A DNA stretch of 64,000 nt from CAVURS01 sp963834425 (lineage in GTDB: Bacteria; Actinomycetota; Actinomycetes; Actinomycetales; CAVURS01): positions 992,001 to 1,056,000 of the forward strand of contig CAWIBR010000013.1 of assembly GCA_963834425.1 (NCBI GenBank). The letters are read 5' to 3'. Positions within the stretch are counted from its first letter, which is position 1. Each line of letters starts with the position of its first letter. The notes under the pieces were generated by a model, which was not told the origin of the DNA, did not search any database, and worked only from the letters and a program-made list of their open reading frames with translations. Positions 44,144-52,662 of this stretch are shown piece after piece. A program made the translations under genes and the position numbers.

Positions 44144-44144
<1 letters not shown>
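43260..44144 (-). CDS. Corrinoid:tetrahydrofolate methyltransferase (pterin-binding TIM barrel, MtgA-like)
   Basis: A 294-residue dihydropteroate-synthase-like methyltransferase: FCIIGERINPTGRPKFQEQL, GATMLDVNMGVPLTDE, LPLCIDSSVVEALDAGLAAYDGKALVNSVTGEKERL, IVIDPLAMPVGAD and NMTLGAGNVSFGMPGRH. These are the pterin-binding blocks of MetH-like and MtgA-like domains. It takes the methyl group from the corrinoid protein to THF. Its ATG shares one base with the corrinoid-protein stop (TGATG) and its end overlaps the reactivase start, so translation is tightly coupled. Confidence 0.92.
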
Positions 44145-44811
<667 letters not shown>

Positions 44812-44815
<4 letters not shown>

Positions 44816-45607
44816 GCGGCTCCTGCCTTTCGTGTACGCCGCGTCCGCGGACCGGGCTGAGTGGTGCGTCGGGGTGTGGGGGGAGAGATCCGATCCGCTT
44901 CCGCCACCAGGGCGGCCGCGATCTCGGGGATGTCGTCGGGGCCGACTCGCAGCGTCGGCCCGGAGACGGAGATGCCGCCGATGACCGAGCCGTGGGCGTC
45001 GAAGACGGGGGCAGCGACGGCCACCAGTCCCGGGCTCGAGCTCGTCGACGGCGCTGGCCCAGCCGGTCCGCCGGACGACCTCGAGCTCGGCCGACAGCTC
45101 GCGCACGCTGGTGATGGTGGCCGGAGTGCGGCGGGGCAGCGGTCCCTCGGGCAGCGCCATCGCGCCGTACGCGAAGAAGAGCTTGCCGACCGCGGAGCAG
45201 TGCGCAGGGACGTCGACGTCCAGCCAGTTCATGGCGCCGAGGACGTAGCTGCCGTCGACCTGCGAGAGCTGCAGGATCTCCTCGCCATGAGGGACGGCCA
45301 GGTTGATCGTCTCGCCGGTCAGCTCACCGAGTCGCTCCATGCCGGGTCGGGCCAGCTCGACCAGGTCGGTCAGCCGGTCCTGGCGCACCGCGAAGCTCGC
45401 GAAGACCGAGCCGGCCCGGAAACCTCCGGTGCGATCGCGCTGGACCAGCTTGTTGCGTTCGAGAGCCTGCAAGAGGCGGGAGGTGGTGGAGCGGGCCAGA
45501 CCGAGCTCGTCGACCAGCGAGGTGAAGCTGCGGGGCTCGGGGGACTCGACGACCGAGACCAAGAGGGCGGCCGCGCGATCCACCGCCTGAGTCCCTACCT
45601 GGCCCAC
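44812..45607 (-). CDS. IclR-family regulator 2, one frameshift
   Basis: A protein of about 264 residues: VGQVGTQAVDRAAALLVSVVESPEPRSFTSLVDELGLARSTTSRLLQALERNKLVQRD (winged helix), TINLAVPHGEEILQLSQVDGSYVLGAMNWLDVDVPAHCSAVGKLFF, then RTGWASAVDELEPG. Removal of one base near 45028 leads to LVAVAAPVFDAHGSVIGGISVSGPTLRV and the end. The GTG at 45607 is preceded by GGGAGGT, a strong ribosome site; the frame upstream covers the operator. It is the first gene of the corrinoid operon and diverges from mttB, so it probably controls both. Confidence 0.85.
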
Positions 45608-45628
45608 GGCTGACCTCCCGTCCGATCT

Positions 45629-45680
45629 GGTTCCACGACGTCCGACCACCAGTTCCATGTCATGGAACCCGTGTTCCACG
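45629..45680. promoter_or_regulatory. Cluster of GTTCCA half-sites, probable IclR2 operator
   Basis: The perfect odd palindrome GTTCCATG-T-CATGGAAC (45652–45668) is flanked by the direct half-sites GGTTCCACG (45629–45637) and GTTCCACG (45673–45680). It lies in the divergent region between IclR2 and the MttB-family gene, about 100 bases from the latter start. Four half-sites fit a dimer-of-dimers regulator. Confidence 0.8.
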
Positions 45681-45767
45681 TCGTCACTGTAGGATCGCCG
45701 CCGACAGAGCGTCAAGGCGCGAGCCCCCGGTTGCTCCGGGCGGGTCTGCGGAGAGTGGGAGTGGCCA

Positions 45768-47207
45768 ATGTTCCGAAACCAGATGCCGCGCTACGAGATC
45801 CTCTCCGAGGACGCGATGGCGGTCCTCGACAAGGGCTGGCGGCGGCTGGTCTCGGAGATCGGCGTCGAGTTCATGTCCGACCGGGCGCTGGACCTCTTCC
45901 GGGCGGCCGGGCAGAAGGTCGAGGACAACAACGTCTTCTTCGACCCCGACTTCCTGCTCGAGCAGGTGGCCAAGGCGCCGCACGAGTTCGACGTGCAGGC
46001 CCGCAACCCCGCGAAGTCGGTGCACATCGGCGGCGACTCGATGGCCTTCGGCGGTGTCTACGGACCGCCCTTCGTCCGGGACGGTGACGTGCGCCGCGAC
46101 GCCACGATGGACGACTTCCGCAACTTCACCCGCCTCGCGCAGTCCTTCGACGTGATGGACTCGGCGGGCGGCGTCATCTGCGAGCCCAACGATGCTCCGC
46201 TGGACTCGCGGCACCTGGACATGATCTACGCGTTGCAGACGCTGACCGACAAGATCTACATGGGCAACGTCGTCTCCGGCCCGAACGCCGTCGACACGAT
46301 CGCGATGAGCTCGATCCTGTTCGGCGGCCGCGACAAGATCGAGCAGACGCCGGCCACCATCTCGCTGATCAACTGCAACTCGCCGCTGCGCTGGGACGAC
46401 CGGATGCTCGACGCGCAGTTCGAGTACTCCGCGGCCAACCAGCCCGTCGTCATCACGCCGTTCCTGTTGATGGGCGCCATGTCACCGGTCTCGATCCCGG
46501 CGGCGCTGACCCAGCAGATGGCCGAGGCACTCACCGGAATCGCTCTCTCGCAACTGATCCGGCCGGGCTGCCCGGTGATCTTCGGGTCGTTCCTGTCCAA
46601 CATCGACATGCAGTCGGGCTCGCCGCAGTTCGGTACGCCGGAGTCCGCGGTCGGCCTGTTGTGCACCGGCCAGATCGCTCGCCGGTTCGGCCTGCCGGTG
46701 CGCTCCGGCGGCGGGCTGACCTCCAGCCAGATGCCGGACGCGCAGGCGGCGTACGAAGGCTTGATGACGATGCTGCCGACCTTCCTGGCCGGCATCAACT
46801 GGGTCATGCACACGGCCGGCTGGCTGGACGGCGGCCTGGTCGCGTCGTACGAGAAGTTCGTGATCGACGTGCAGATCCTGGAGATGCTGCAGACCGAGTT
46901 CACCCCGCTGGAGATCAACGAGGAGTCGCTGGCGTTCGGCGCGCATGAGGAGGTCGGCCACGGGGGCCACTTCCTCGGCGCCGCGCACACGATGGAGCGG
47001 TTCCGCACCTGCTTCTACCGGCCGTTCCTGTCCAGCTCGGACAACTACGAGCGGTGGATGCGGTTCGGCGCCAAGGACACGGCGGCCCGGGCGAGCGACA
47101 TCGTGACCGACCGGCTCGCGTCGTACGAGCAGCCGGCGCTCGACGAGGCCGTCCGCGAGGAGCTCGAGGAGTACGTCGTACGGCGCCGCCACGAGCTCGG
47201 CGACTGA
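45768..47207 (+). CDS. MttB-superfamily methyltransferase, non-pyrrolysine (glycine-betaine-type candidate)
   Basis: A 479-residue member of the trimethylamine methyltransferase superfamily (COG5598). It reads RYEILSEDAMAVLDKGWRRLVSEIGVEFMSDRALDLFRAAGQKVEDNNVFFDPDFLLEQVAKAP, MAFGGVYGPPFVRDGDVRRDATMDDFRNFTRLAQSFDVMDSAGGVICEPNDAP, TPFLLMGAMSPVSIPAALTQQMAEALTG, RSGGGLTSSQMPDAQAAYEGLMTMLP and EEVGHGGHFLGAAHTMERF. No in-frame UAG interrupts it, so it lacks pyrrolysine like MtgB glycine betaine methyltransferases. Substrate choice within the family (betaine, carnitine, proline betaine, others) cannot be fixed from sequence; the surrounding choline/dimethylglycine genes favour glycine betaine. Confidence 0.92.
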   Translation: MFRNQMPRYEILSEDAMAVLDKGWRRLVSEIGVEFMSDRALDLFRAAGQKVEDNNVFFDPDFLLEQVAKAPHEFDVQARNPAKSVHIGGDSMAFGGVYGPPFVRDGDVRRDATMDDFRNFTRLAQSFDVMDSAGGVICEPNDAPLDSRHLDMIYALQTLTDKIYMGNVVSGPNAVDTIAMSSILFGGRDKIEQTPATISLINCNSPLRWDDRMLDAQFEYSAANQPVVITPFLLMGAMSPVSIPAALTQQMAEALTGIALSQLIRPGCPVIFGSFLSNIDMQSGSPQFGTPESAVGLLCTGQIARRFGLPVRSGGGLTSSQMPDAQAAYEGLMTMLPTFLAGINWVMHTAGWLDGGLVASYEKFVIDVQILEMLQTEFTPLEINEESLAFGAHEEVGHGGHFLGAAHTMERFRTCFYRPFLSSSDNYERWMRFGAKDTAARASDIVTDRLASYEQPALDEAVREELEEYVVRRRHELGD

Positions 47208-47261
47208 GCCCCACCCCACCTCCCGCACGCATTCGAGCCCCAGGGCGCATACAGTCGCGTC

Positions 47262-48134
47262 ATGAGCAACAGCGCTGAGCGGGTGCGCGGCGCCGACGAC
47301 CTGGCCGGTGAGTCCAGCGAGTCCGGCGGTTCCGGCACCGGCGGGGTCCAGTCGGTCGACCGCGCGCTGACGATCCTGTCGCTGCTGGCCGAGCACGGGG
47401 ACCTCGGGGTGACCGAGATCGCCAAGGGCCTGGGCGTGCACAAGTCCACGGCGTTCCGGCTGGTCGCCACGCTGGAGCGGCACGACATCGTCAGCCAGAC
47501 CGAGGACCGCGGGAAGTATCGGCTCGGCGTCGGCGTGCTGCGCCTCGCCGGCGCGACCCGGGTGCGGCTGGACCTCGTGCAGGAGAGCCGGCCGGTCACT
47601 CTCGAGCTGGCCAGCCGGGTCGGCGAGACGGTCAACGTCGTCGTGCTGTCCGGCCAGGAGGCGCTTTACCTCGACCAGGTCGCGGGGCCGTCGGCCCTGC
47701 AGATGCACATGTGGGCCGGGCAGCGGGTCCCGTTGCACGCCACCTCCAACGGCAAGGTGCTCTTGGCCTTCGCCGCCCCCGGCACCGCGGCCCGGCTGCT
47801 GACCGAGCCGCTGTCGCAGTTCACCGGCAACACCATCGCCTCACTGGCTCAGCTCGAGGACGAGCTGGACGTGGTGCGTCGACGCGGCTACGCGGTGGCG
47901 GTCGACGAGCTGGAGCAAGGGCTCACGGCGGTGTCGGCGCCGGTCTTCGGCATCGACGGCTATGTCGTCGCGGCGGTCAGTGCGTCCGGTCCGAGCTTCC
48001 GTCTGCCGGCGGAGCGACTGCCTGAGGTGGCCGACGCCGTGATCGAAGCGGCGTTCGCGATCTCCCGGCGGCTGGGCTGGCACGGCGTGGCCCATGACCC
48101 GATGCCCAACCGGGTGCCCGCCGCCACAGCCTGA
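47262..48134 (+). CDS. IclR-family regulator 3
   Basis: A 290-residue IclR protein: VQSVDRALTILSLLAEHGDLGVTEIAKGLGVHKSTAFRLVATLERHDIVSQTEDRGKYRLGVGVLRLAG, VGETVNVVVLSGQEALYLDQVAGPSALQMHMWAGQRVPLHATSNGKVLLAF, VDELEQGLTAVSAPVFGIDGYVVAAVSASGPSFRL. It is clearly a paralogue of IclR 1. It sits 54 bases after the MttB-family gene and before betA, and could recognise the TTGCG boxes. The start is ATG 47262. Confidence 0.92.
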   Translation: MSNSAERVRGADDLAGESSESGGSGTGGVQSVDRALTILSLLAEHGDLGVTEIAKGLGVHKSTAFRLVATLERHDIVSQTEDRGKYRLGVGVLRLAGATRVRLDLVQESRPVTLELASRVGETVNVVVLSGQEALYLDQVAGPSALQMHMWAGQRVPLHATSNGKVLLAFAAPGTAARLLTEPLSQFTGNTIASLAQLEDELDVVRRRGYAVAVDELEQGLTAVSAPVFGIDGYVVAAVSASGPSFRLPAERLPEVADAVIEAAFAISRRLGWHGVAHDPMPNRVPAATA

Positions 48135-48139
48135 GCCGC

Positions 48140-48215
48140 CTCCGTCGGATCGATCGGGTCCATCGGGCCCGTCAGGTCCGTCGGGCCTGGTCGGGCCTGT
48201 CGGGCCCGCAGTTGC
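48140..48215. repeat. Degenerate 9-base tandem repeats before betA
   Basis: About eight imperfect copies of a TCGGGCC(C/T)G-like unit run from 48140 to 48210 between IclR 3 and betA. A degenerate TTGCG box (TTGCGCGGGCCGCGAC, 48212–48227) follows, about 40 bases before the betA start. Given the GC content, the box is weak evidence on its own. Confidence 0.5.
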
Positions 48216-48267
48216 GCGGGCCGCGACGCCCTGCACAAAGCGGCACACCGTGAGTAGGCTCCGCGCT

Positions 48268-49953
48268 GTGACCGAGCAGCAGCGTGGACCGGCCTCCGAC
48301 GAGGCGGCGTACGACTTCGTGATCGTCGGGGGAGGGTCGGCCGGGAGCGCCCTGGGCAACCGGTTGTCCGCGGACCCCGCCAACCGCGTCCTGGTCCTGG
48401 AGGCCGGGCGCAGCGACTACCCGTGGGACGTCTTCATCCACATGCCGGCGGCGCTGACCTTCCCGATCGGCAGCCGGTTCTACGACTGGAAGTACGAGTC
48501 GGAGCCGGAGCCGTTCATGAACGGCCGGCGGATCTACCACGCGCGGGGCAAGGTCCTCGGTGGGTCGAGCTCGATCAACGGGATGATCTTCCAGCGCGGC
48601 AACCCGCTGGATTACGAGCGCTGGGGCGCGGATCCAGGCATGGAGACCTGGGACTACGCCCACTGCCTGCCCTACTTCAAGCGGATGGAGAACTGCATCG
48701 CGGCTGCCGACGATGACCAGTTCCGCGGTCATGGCGGACCGCTGACGATGGAGCGAGGTCCGGCGACCAACCCGCTGTTCGAGGCGTTCTTCGATGCGAC
48801 GGTCGAGGCGGGTTACCCCCGGACCGAGGACGTCAACGGCTACCGGCAGGAGGGGTTCGCCAAGTTCGACCGCAACATCAGCCGCGGTCGTCGCCTGTCG
48901 GCAGCGCGGGCCTACCTGCACCCGGTGATGGACCGGCCCAACCTGACGGTCAAGACGCGGGCCTTCGTCGGCGGCGTCATCTTCGAGGGCAACCGGGCGG
49001 TCGGCGTCCGCTACCGGCAGGGGCGCGGGGCGACCAAGATCGCCAAGGCCGGCCAGGTCATCCTGTGCGGCGGCGCGATCAACACCCCGCAGCTGCTTCA
49101 GCTGTCCGGCGTCGGCAACGCGCGCGAGCTGTCGGCCCTGGGCATCAAGGCGATCGCGGACCTGCCCGGCGTCGGCGAGAACATGCAGGACCACCTCGAG
49201 GTCTACATCCAGTACTCCTGCCTGCAGCCGGTATCGGTGCAGAAGTACATGAAGCTGCGCTACCGGCTGCCGATCGGCGCGGAATGGTTGTTCCTGCGCA
49301 AGGGTCCAGGGGCGACCAACCACTTCGAGGGTGGCGGCTTCGCCCGCAGCAACGAGGACGTGGCCTACCCGAACCTGATGTTCCACTTCCTGCCGATCGC
49401 GGTCCGGTACGACGGGTCCGCGCCGGCCAGTGGTGACGGCTACCAGGTGCACATCGGGCCGATGTACTCCGACGCCCGCGGGTCGGTGAAGATCACCAGC
49501 CGGAACCCTCGCGTCAAGCCGGCCCTGCGGTTCAACTACCTGTCGACCGACCAGGACCGTCGCGAGTGGGTCGAGGCGATCCGGGTTGCCCGCAACATCC
49601 TCAACCAGCCGGCCATGGCGCCGTACAACGGTGGCGAGACCTCGCCCGGGCCGTCGGTGTCGACCGACGAGGAGATCCTGGAGTGGGTCCGCAACGACGG
49701 CGAGACCGCGCTGCACCCCTCCTGCACGGCGAAGATGGGCACCGACGACATGGCGGTCATTGATCCGCTGACGATGAATGTCCGTGGGCTGGAAGGGCTT
49801 TCGGTCGTCGACGCCTCGGCGATGCCCTACGTCACCAACGGCAACATCTACGCGCCGGTGATGATGCTCGCCGAGAAGTCCGCCGACATCCTCCTCGGCA
49901 ACACCCCGCTCGCCCCCGACCCGGTCGAGTTCTACCGCTACCAGAAGGCCTGA
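48268..49953 (+). CDS. betA: Choline dehydrogenase-like GMC oxidoreductase
   Basis: A 561-residue GMC flavoenzyme. The FAD fold is YDFVIVGGGSAGSALGNRLSADPANRVLVLEAG, signature 1 is ARGKVLGGSSSINGMIFQRG, signature 2 is GAINTPQLLQLSGVGN, and the active-site region is LHPSCTAKMGTDDMAVIDPLTMNVRGLEGLSVVDASAMPYVTNGNIYAPVMMLAEKSADILLG. It is most like BetA, which oxidises choline to betaine aldehyde. No ribosome site is obvious; GTG 48268 gives VTEQQRGPASDEAAYDFV and GTG 48250 is an alternative. It converges on purU across a hairpin. Confidence 0.88.
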   Translation: MTEQQRGPASDEAAYDFVIVGGGSAGSALGNRLSADPANRVLVLEAGRSDYPWDVFIHMPAALTFPIGSRFYDWKYESEPEPFMNGRRIYHARGKVLGGSSSINGMIFQRGNPLDYERWGADPGMETWDYAHCLPYFKRMENCIAAADDDQFRGHGGPLTMERGPATNPLFEAFFDATVEAGYPRTEDVNGYRQEGFAKFDRNISRGRRLSAARAYLHPVMDRPNLTVKTRAFVGGVIFEGNRAVGVRYRQGRGATKIAKAGQVILCGGAINTPQLLQLSGVGNARELSALGIKAIADLPGVGENMQDHLEVYIQYSCLQPVSVQKYMKLRYRLPIGAEWLFLRKGPGATNHFEGGGFARSNEDVAYPNLMFHFLPIAVRYDGSAPASGDGYQVHIGPMYSDARGSVKITSRNPRVKPALRFNYLSTDQDRREWVEAIRVARNILNQPAMAPYNGGETSPGPSVSTDEEILEWVRNDGETALHPSCTAKMGTDDMAVIDPLTMNVRGLEGLSVVDASAMPYVTNGNIYAPVMMLAEKSADILLGNTPLAPDPVEFYRYQKA

Positions 49954-50028
49954 CCCGCCAGCTCCGGAGCCTCGCTGTTGCCGTACGCCGCGTCGGCGCG
50001 CCGTACCCATTTCCAGCCGGTACTCCCG

Positions 50029-50074
50029 GTACGACGGTGATCGAGGCCTCAGAATGGCTGAATCACCGTCGTAC
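50029..50074. terminator. 13-bp hairpin between convergent betA and purU
   Basis: GTACGACGGTGAT (50029–50041) is the exact reverse complement of ATCACCGTCGTAC (50062–50074), with a 20-base loop. The position between two gene ends fits a bidirectional terminator without a U-run. Confidence 0.78.
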
Positions 50075-50118
50075 GGGGAGCAACGCGCCGCGCAGGGAGC
50101 ACGCGGAGCAGCAGGGGG

Positions 50119-50988
50119 CTAGCGGAAGACGACGGTGCGGGTGCCGTTCATCAGGACCCGGCGCTCGGCGTGCCAGCGCACGGCCCGGGCCAGGACCTGA
50201 GCCTCGACGTCGCGGCCGGCCTCGACCAGCTGCTCCGGATCGAGCTGGTGGTCGACCCGGGCGATGTCCTGCTCGATGATCGGGCCCTCGTCCAGGTCGT
50301 CGGTGACGTAGTGCGCCGTCGCTCCGATCAGCTTGACCCCCCGCACGTGCGCCTGGTGGTAGGGCTTGGCCCCCTTGAAGCTGGGCAGGAACGAGTGGTG
50401 GATGTTGATCACCCGGCCGCTGAGCCGGTGCGAGAGTTCCGGGGAGAGCACCTGCATGTACCGCGCCAGCACGAGCAGCTCGATGTCCAAGGAGTCGACC
50501 AGCTCGAGCAACGCGGCCTCCGCCTCGGCCTTGGTCTCCGGGGAGATCGGGATGTGGTGGAACGGCACGCCGTACGTCTTGGCCATCGGCTCGAGATCCA
50601 TGTGGTTCGAAACGACGGCGGAGACCTCGATCGGCAAGCTGCCGCTGGCGTGCCGGAAGAGCAGGTCATTGAGGCAGTGGCCGAACTTGGACACCATCAG
50701 CATCGTGCGGGTCGGGGTCGCGACGTCGACGAGCTCCCAGTCCATCCCGAACGACTCGGCGACGTGAGCGAACGCGGCCCTCAGCTCGACCAGGTCCCCA
50801 CCGCCGGCGATCTCGGCGACCACGCGCATGAAGAAGCGCCCGGTCTCGCGGTCGTCGAACTGCTGGCTGGACAAGATGTTGCCCCGGTGTTGCACCAGGT
50901 AGCTGCTGACGGCGAAGACCAGGCCAGGCCGGTCGGCGCACGACACGGTGAGGACGAACTCGCGCCCGGGCTGCGGACGTGGCGACAT
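50119..50988 (-). CDS. purU: Formyltetrahydrofolate deformylase
   Basis: A 289-residue PurU that hydrolyses 10-formyl-THF to formate and THF. The N-terminal ACT domain (FVLTVSCADRPGLVFAVSSYLVQHRGNILSSQQFDD) precedes a formyltransferase-type catalytic domain: PIEVSAVVSNHMDLEPMAKTYGVPFHHIP, GRVINIHHSFLPSFKGAKPYHQAHVRGVKLIGATAHYVTDDLDEGPIIEQD. The Asn-His-Asp triad sits in INIHHSFLP and DDLDEGPI. GGAGGG before ATG 50988 supports the start. In C1-catabolic loci PurU drains formyl-THF and regenerates THF, matching this neighbourhood. Confidence 0.95.
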   Translation of the reverse strand: MSPRPQPGREFVLTVSCADRPGLVFAVSSYLVQHRGNILSSQQFDDRETGRFFMRVVAEIAGGGDLVELRAAFAHVAESFGMDWELVDVATPTRTMLMVSKFGHCLNDLLFRHASGSLPIEVSAVVSNHMDLEPMAKTYGVPFHHIPISPETKAEAEAALLELVDSLDIELLVLARYMQVLSPELSHRLSGRVINIHHSFLPSFKGAKPYHQAHVRGVKLIGATAHYVTDDLDEGPIIEQDIARVDHQLDPEQLVEAGRDVEAQVLARAVRWHAERRVLMNGTRTVVFR

Positions 50989-51156
50989 CGGGGACCCTCC
51001 ACTCGACTGAATGATCGTTTAACAATAGCCGGGGACCGGCACCGAAGAGCAAGGCCGCGGGCACTGCGGCGTGGAATCGCTGTCGAATATGTCCGGATAT
51101 CGGCCATTGACAGCCAGCCCGGACGCCCACGATCCTAAGGCTGGCCGAGCCGGGCA

Positions 51157-51172
51157 TTGCGTATGGCGCAAC
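51157..51172. promoter_or_regulatory. Shared regulatory box B
   Basis: TTGCGTATGGCGCAAC differs from box A (39845) at one base and ends 11 bases before the gbsA start, abutting its AGGAG ribosome site. It lies in the purU–gbsA divergent region and may block gbsA transcription or translation when occupied. Confidence 0.78.
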
Positions 51173-51183
51173 ACAGGAGCGAC

Positions 51184-52662
51184 ATGGTCAACCAGTTGTA
51201 CGTCGACGGCAGCTGGCGCGCGGCCTCAGATGGCGGGACCCGGGAGGTCCGCTGTCCGGCGGACGGCACGCTGGTGGCGACGGTGGCCGAGGGCACCCGG
51301 GAGGACGCAGAGGCGGCGGTCGCGGCGGCCCGCCAGGCCTATGACAGCGGCCCGTGGCGGCACACGACCGAGCAGCACCGGGGCCGCCTGCTCGGCCGGC
51401 TGGCCGACGTGATCGAGCGCGAAGCCAAGGAGTTCAGCCGGGCCGAGTCGCTCGACACCGGCAAGCGCGCCGTCGAGGCCGACTACGACATGGGCGACGT
51501 GGTGGCCTCCATCCGCTACTACGCGGGCATCGGGGGCACCGAGGCCGGCCGGGTCGTCGACACCGGCAACCCCGACGCGATCAGCCGGATCGTCTACTCG
51601 CCCGTCGGGGTCTGCGCGCTGATCACGCCGTGGAACTACCCGCTGTTGCAGACCGCCTGGAAGGTCGCACCCGCTCTGCTCGCCGGCAACACCTTCGTCC
51701 TCAAGCCCAGCGAGCTCACGCCGTCGACCGCCGGTCTGCTGATCCAGGCGCTCGAGGAGGTCGGCCTGCCGCCGGGCGTGGCCAACCTGGTCCTGGGCGC
51801 GGGCGCCGTCGTCGGTGCGCCGCTCACCTCCGACCCCCGGGTGGACATGGTGTCCTTCACGGGCGGCCTGGTCTCCGGACGCCGGGTGATGGCCGAGGCG
51901 GCCGGCACGGTCAAGCGGGTGGCGCTGGAGCTCGGCGGCAAGAACCCGAACGTCGTCTTCGCGGACGCCGACTTCGACACGGCGGTCGACATGGCGCTGA
52001 CCGCGGTCTTCGTGCACTCCGGCCAGGTCTGCTCGGCCGGCGCGCGACTGGTCGTCGAGGAGAGCCTGCATGACCGCTTCGTCGATGCGCTCGTCGCCGG
52101 GGCCGAGCAGATCCGTCTCGGCGGCCCGTTCGACCCGCAGGCCGAGGCCGGCCCGCTGATCTCCGCCGCTCACCGGGACAAGATCGAGGCGTACGTCGCG
52201 ATGGGGGTCGCCGAGGGGGCGGTGCTGCGCTGTGGCGGGGAACGCCCCGACGACCCGGCGCTGGCCGACGGGTACTTCTACCGGCCCACCATCCTGGACG
52301 GCTGCGACCAGAGCATGGCCGTCGTCCACGAGGAGTCCTTCGGGCCGGTGCTGACGGTCGAGACGTTCACCGACGAGGAGGACGCCATCCGGATCGCCAA
52401 CGACACGACGTACGGTCTGGCCGGAGCGGTCTGGACCCAGGACGCCGGCAAGGCTCAGCGTGTCGCAGAGCGAATCGAGGCCGGCACGGTGTGGATCAAC
52501 GACTATCACCCTTATCTGCCACAAGCGGAGTGGGGCGGCTTCAAGCAGTCCGGTAACGGCCGAGAGCTCGGCCCGACCGGTCTGGCCGAGTACCGAGAGG
52601 TCAAGCACATCTGGCAGAACATCAACCCCCAGCCGCAGCACTGGTTCCACGGAGGCCATTGA
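51184..52662 (+). CDS. gbsA: Betaine-aldehyde dehydrogenase-like ALDH
   Basis: A 492-residue NAD(P)-dependent aldehyde dehydrogenase. The catalytic Cys283 is in HSGQVCSAGARL and the general base Glu249 in LELGGKNPNVVF. VCALITPWNYPLLQ, NTFVLKPSELTPSTAGLL and HEESFGPVLTVETFTDEEDAIRIANDTTYGLAGAVWTQD are the remaining hallmarks. Together with betA it would convert choline to glycine betaine. The ATG at 51184 has AGGAG six bases upstream; the longer frame would read through box B. Its stop overlaps the permease start (TGATG). Confidence 0.9.
   Translation: MVNQLYVDGSWRAASDGGTREVRCPADGTLVATVAEGTREDAEAAVAAARQAYDSGPWRHTTEQHRGRLLGRLADVIEREAKEFSRAESLDTGKRAVEADYDMGDVVASIRYYAGIGGTEAGRVVDTGNPDAISRIVYSPVGVCALITPWNYPLLQTAWKVAPALLAGNTFVLKPSELTPSTAGLLIQALEEVGLPPGVANLVLGAGAVVGAPLTSDPRVDMVSFTGGLVSGRRVMAEAAGTVKRVALELGGKNPNVVFADADFDTAVDMALTAVFVHSGQVCSAGARLVVEESLHDRFVDALVAGAEQIRLGGPFDPQAEAGPLISAAHRDKIEAYVAMGVAEGAVLRCGGERPDDPALADGYFYRPTILDGCDQSMAVVHEESFGPVLTVETFTDEEDAIRIANDTTYGLAGAVWTQDAGKAQRVAERIEAGTVWINDYHPYLPQAEWGGFKQSGNGRELGPTGLAEYREVKHIWQNINPQPQHWFHGGH

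Noticed and set aside
45768..47207. Pyrrolysine-encoding trimethylamine methyltransferase
   Set aside because: No in-frame UAG is present and no pyl genes are visible, so the non-pyrrolysine branch of the family is the right call.
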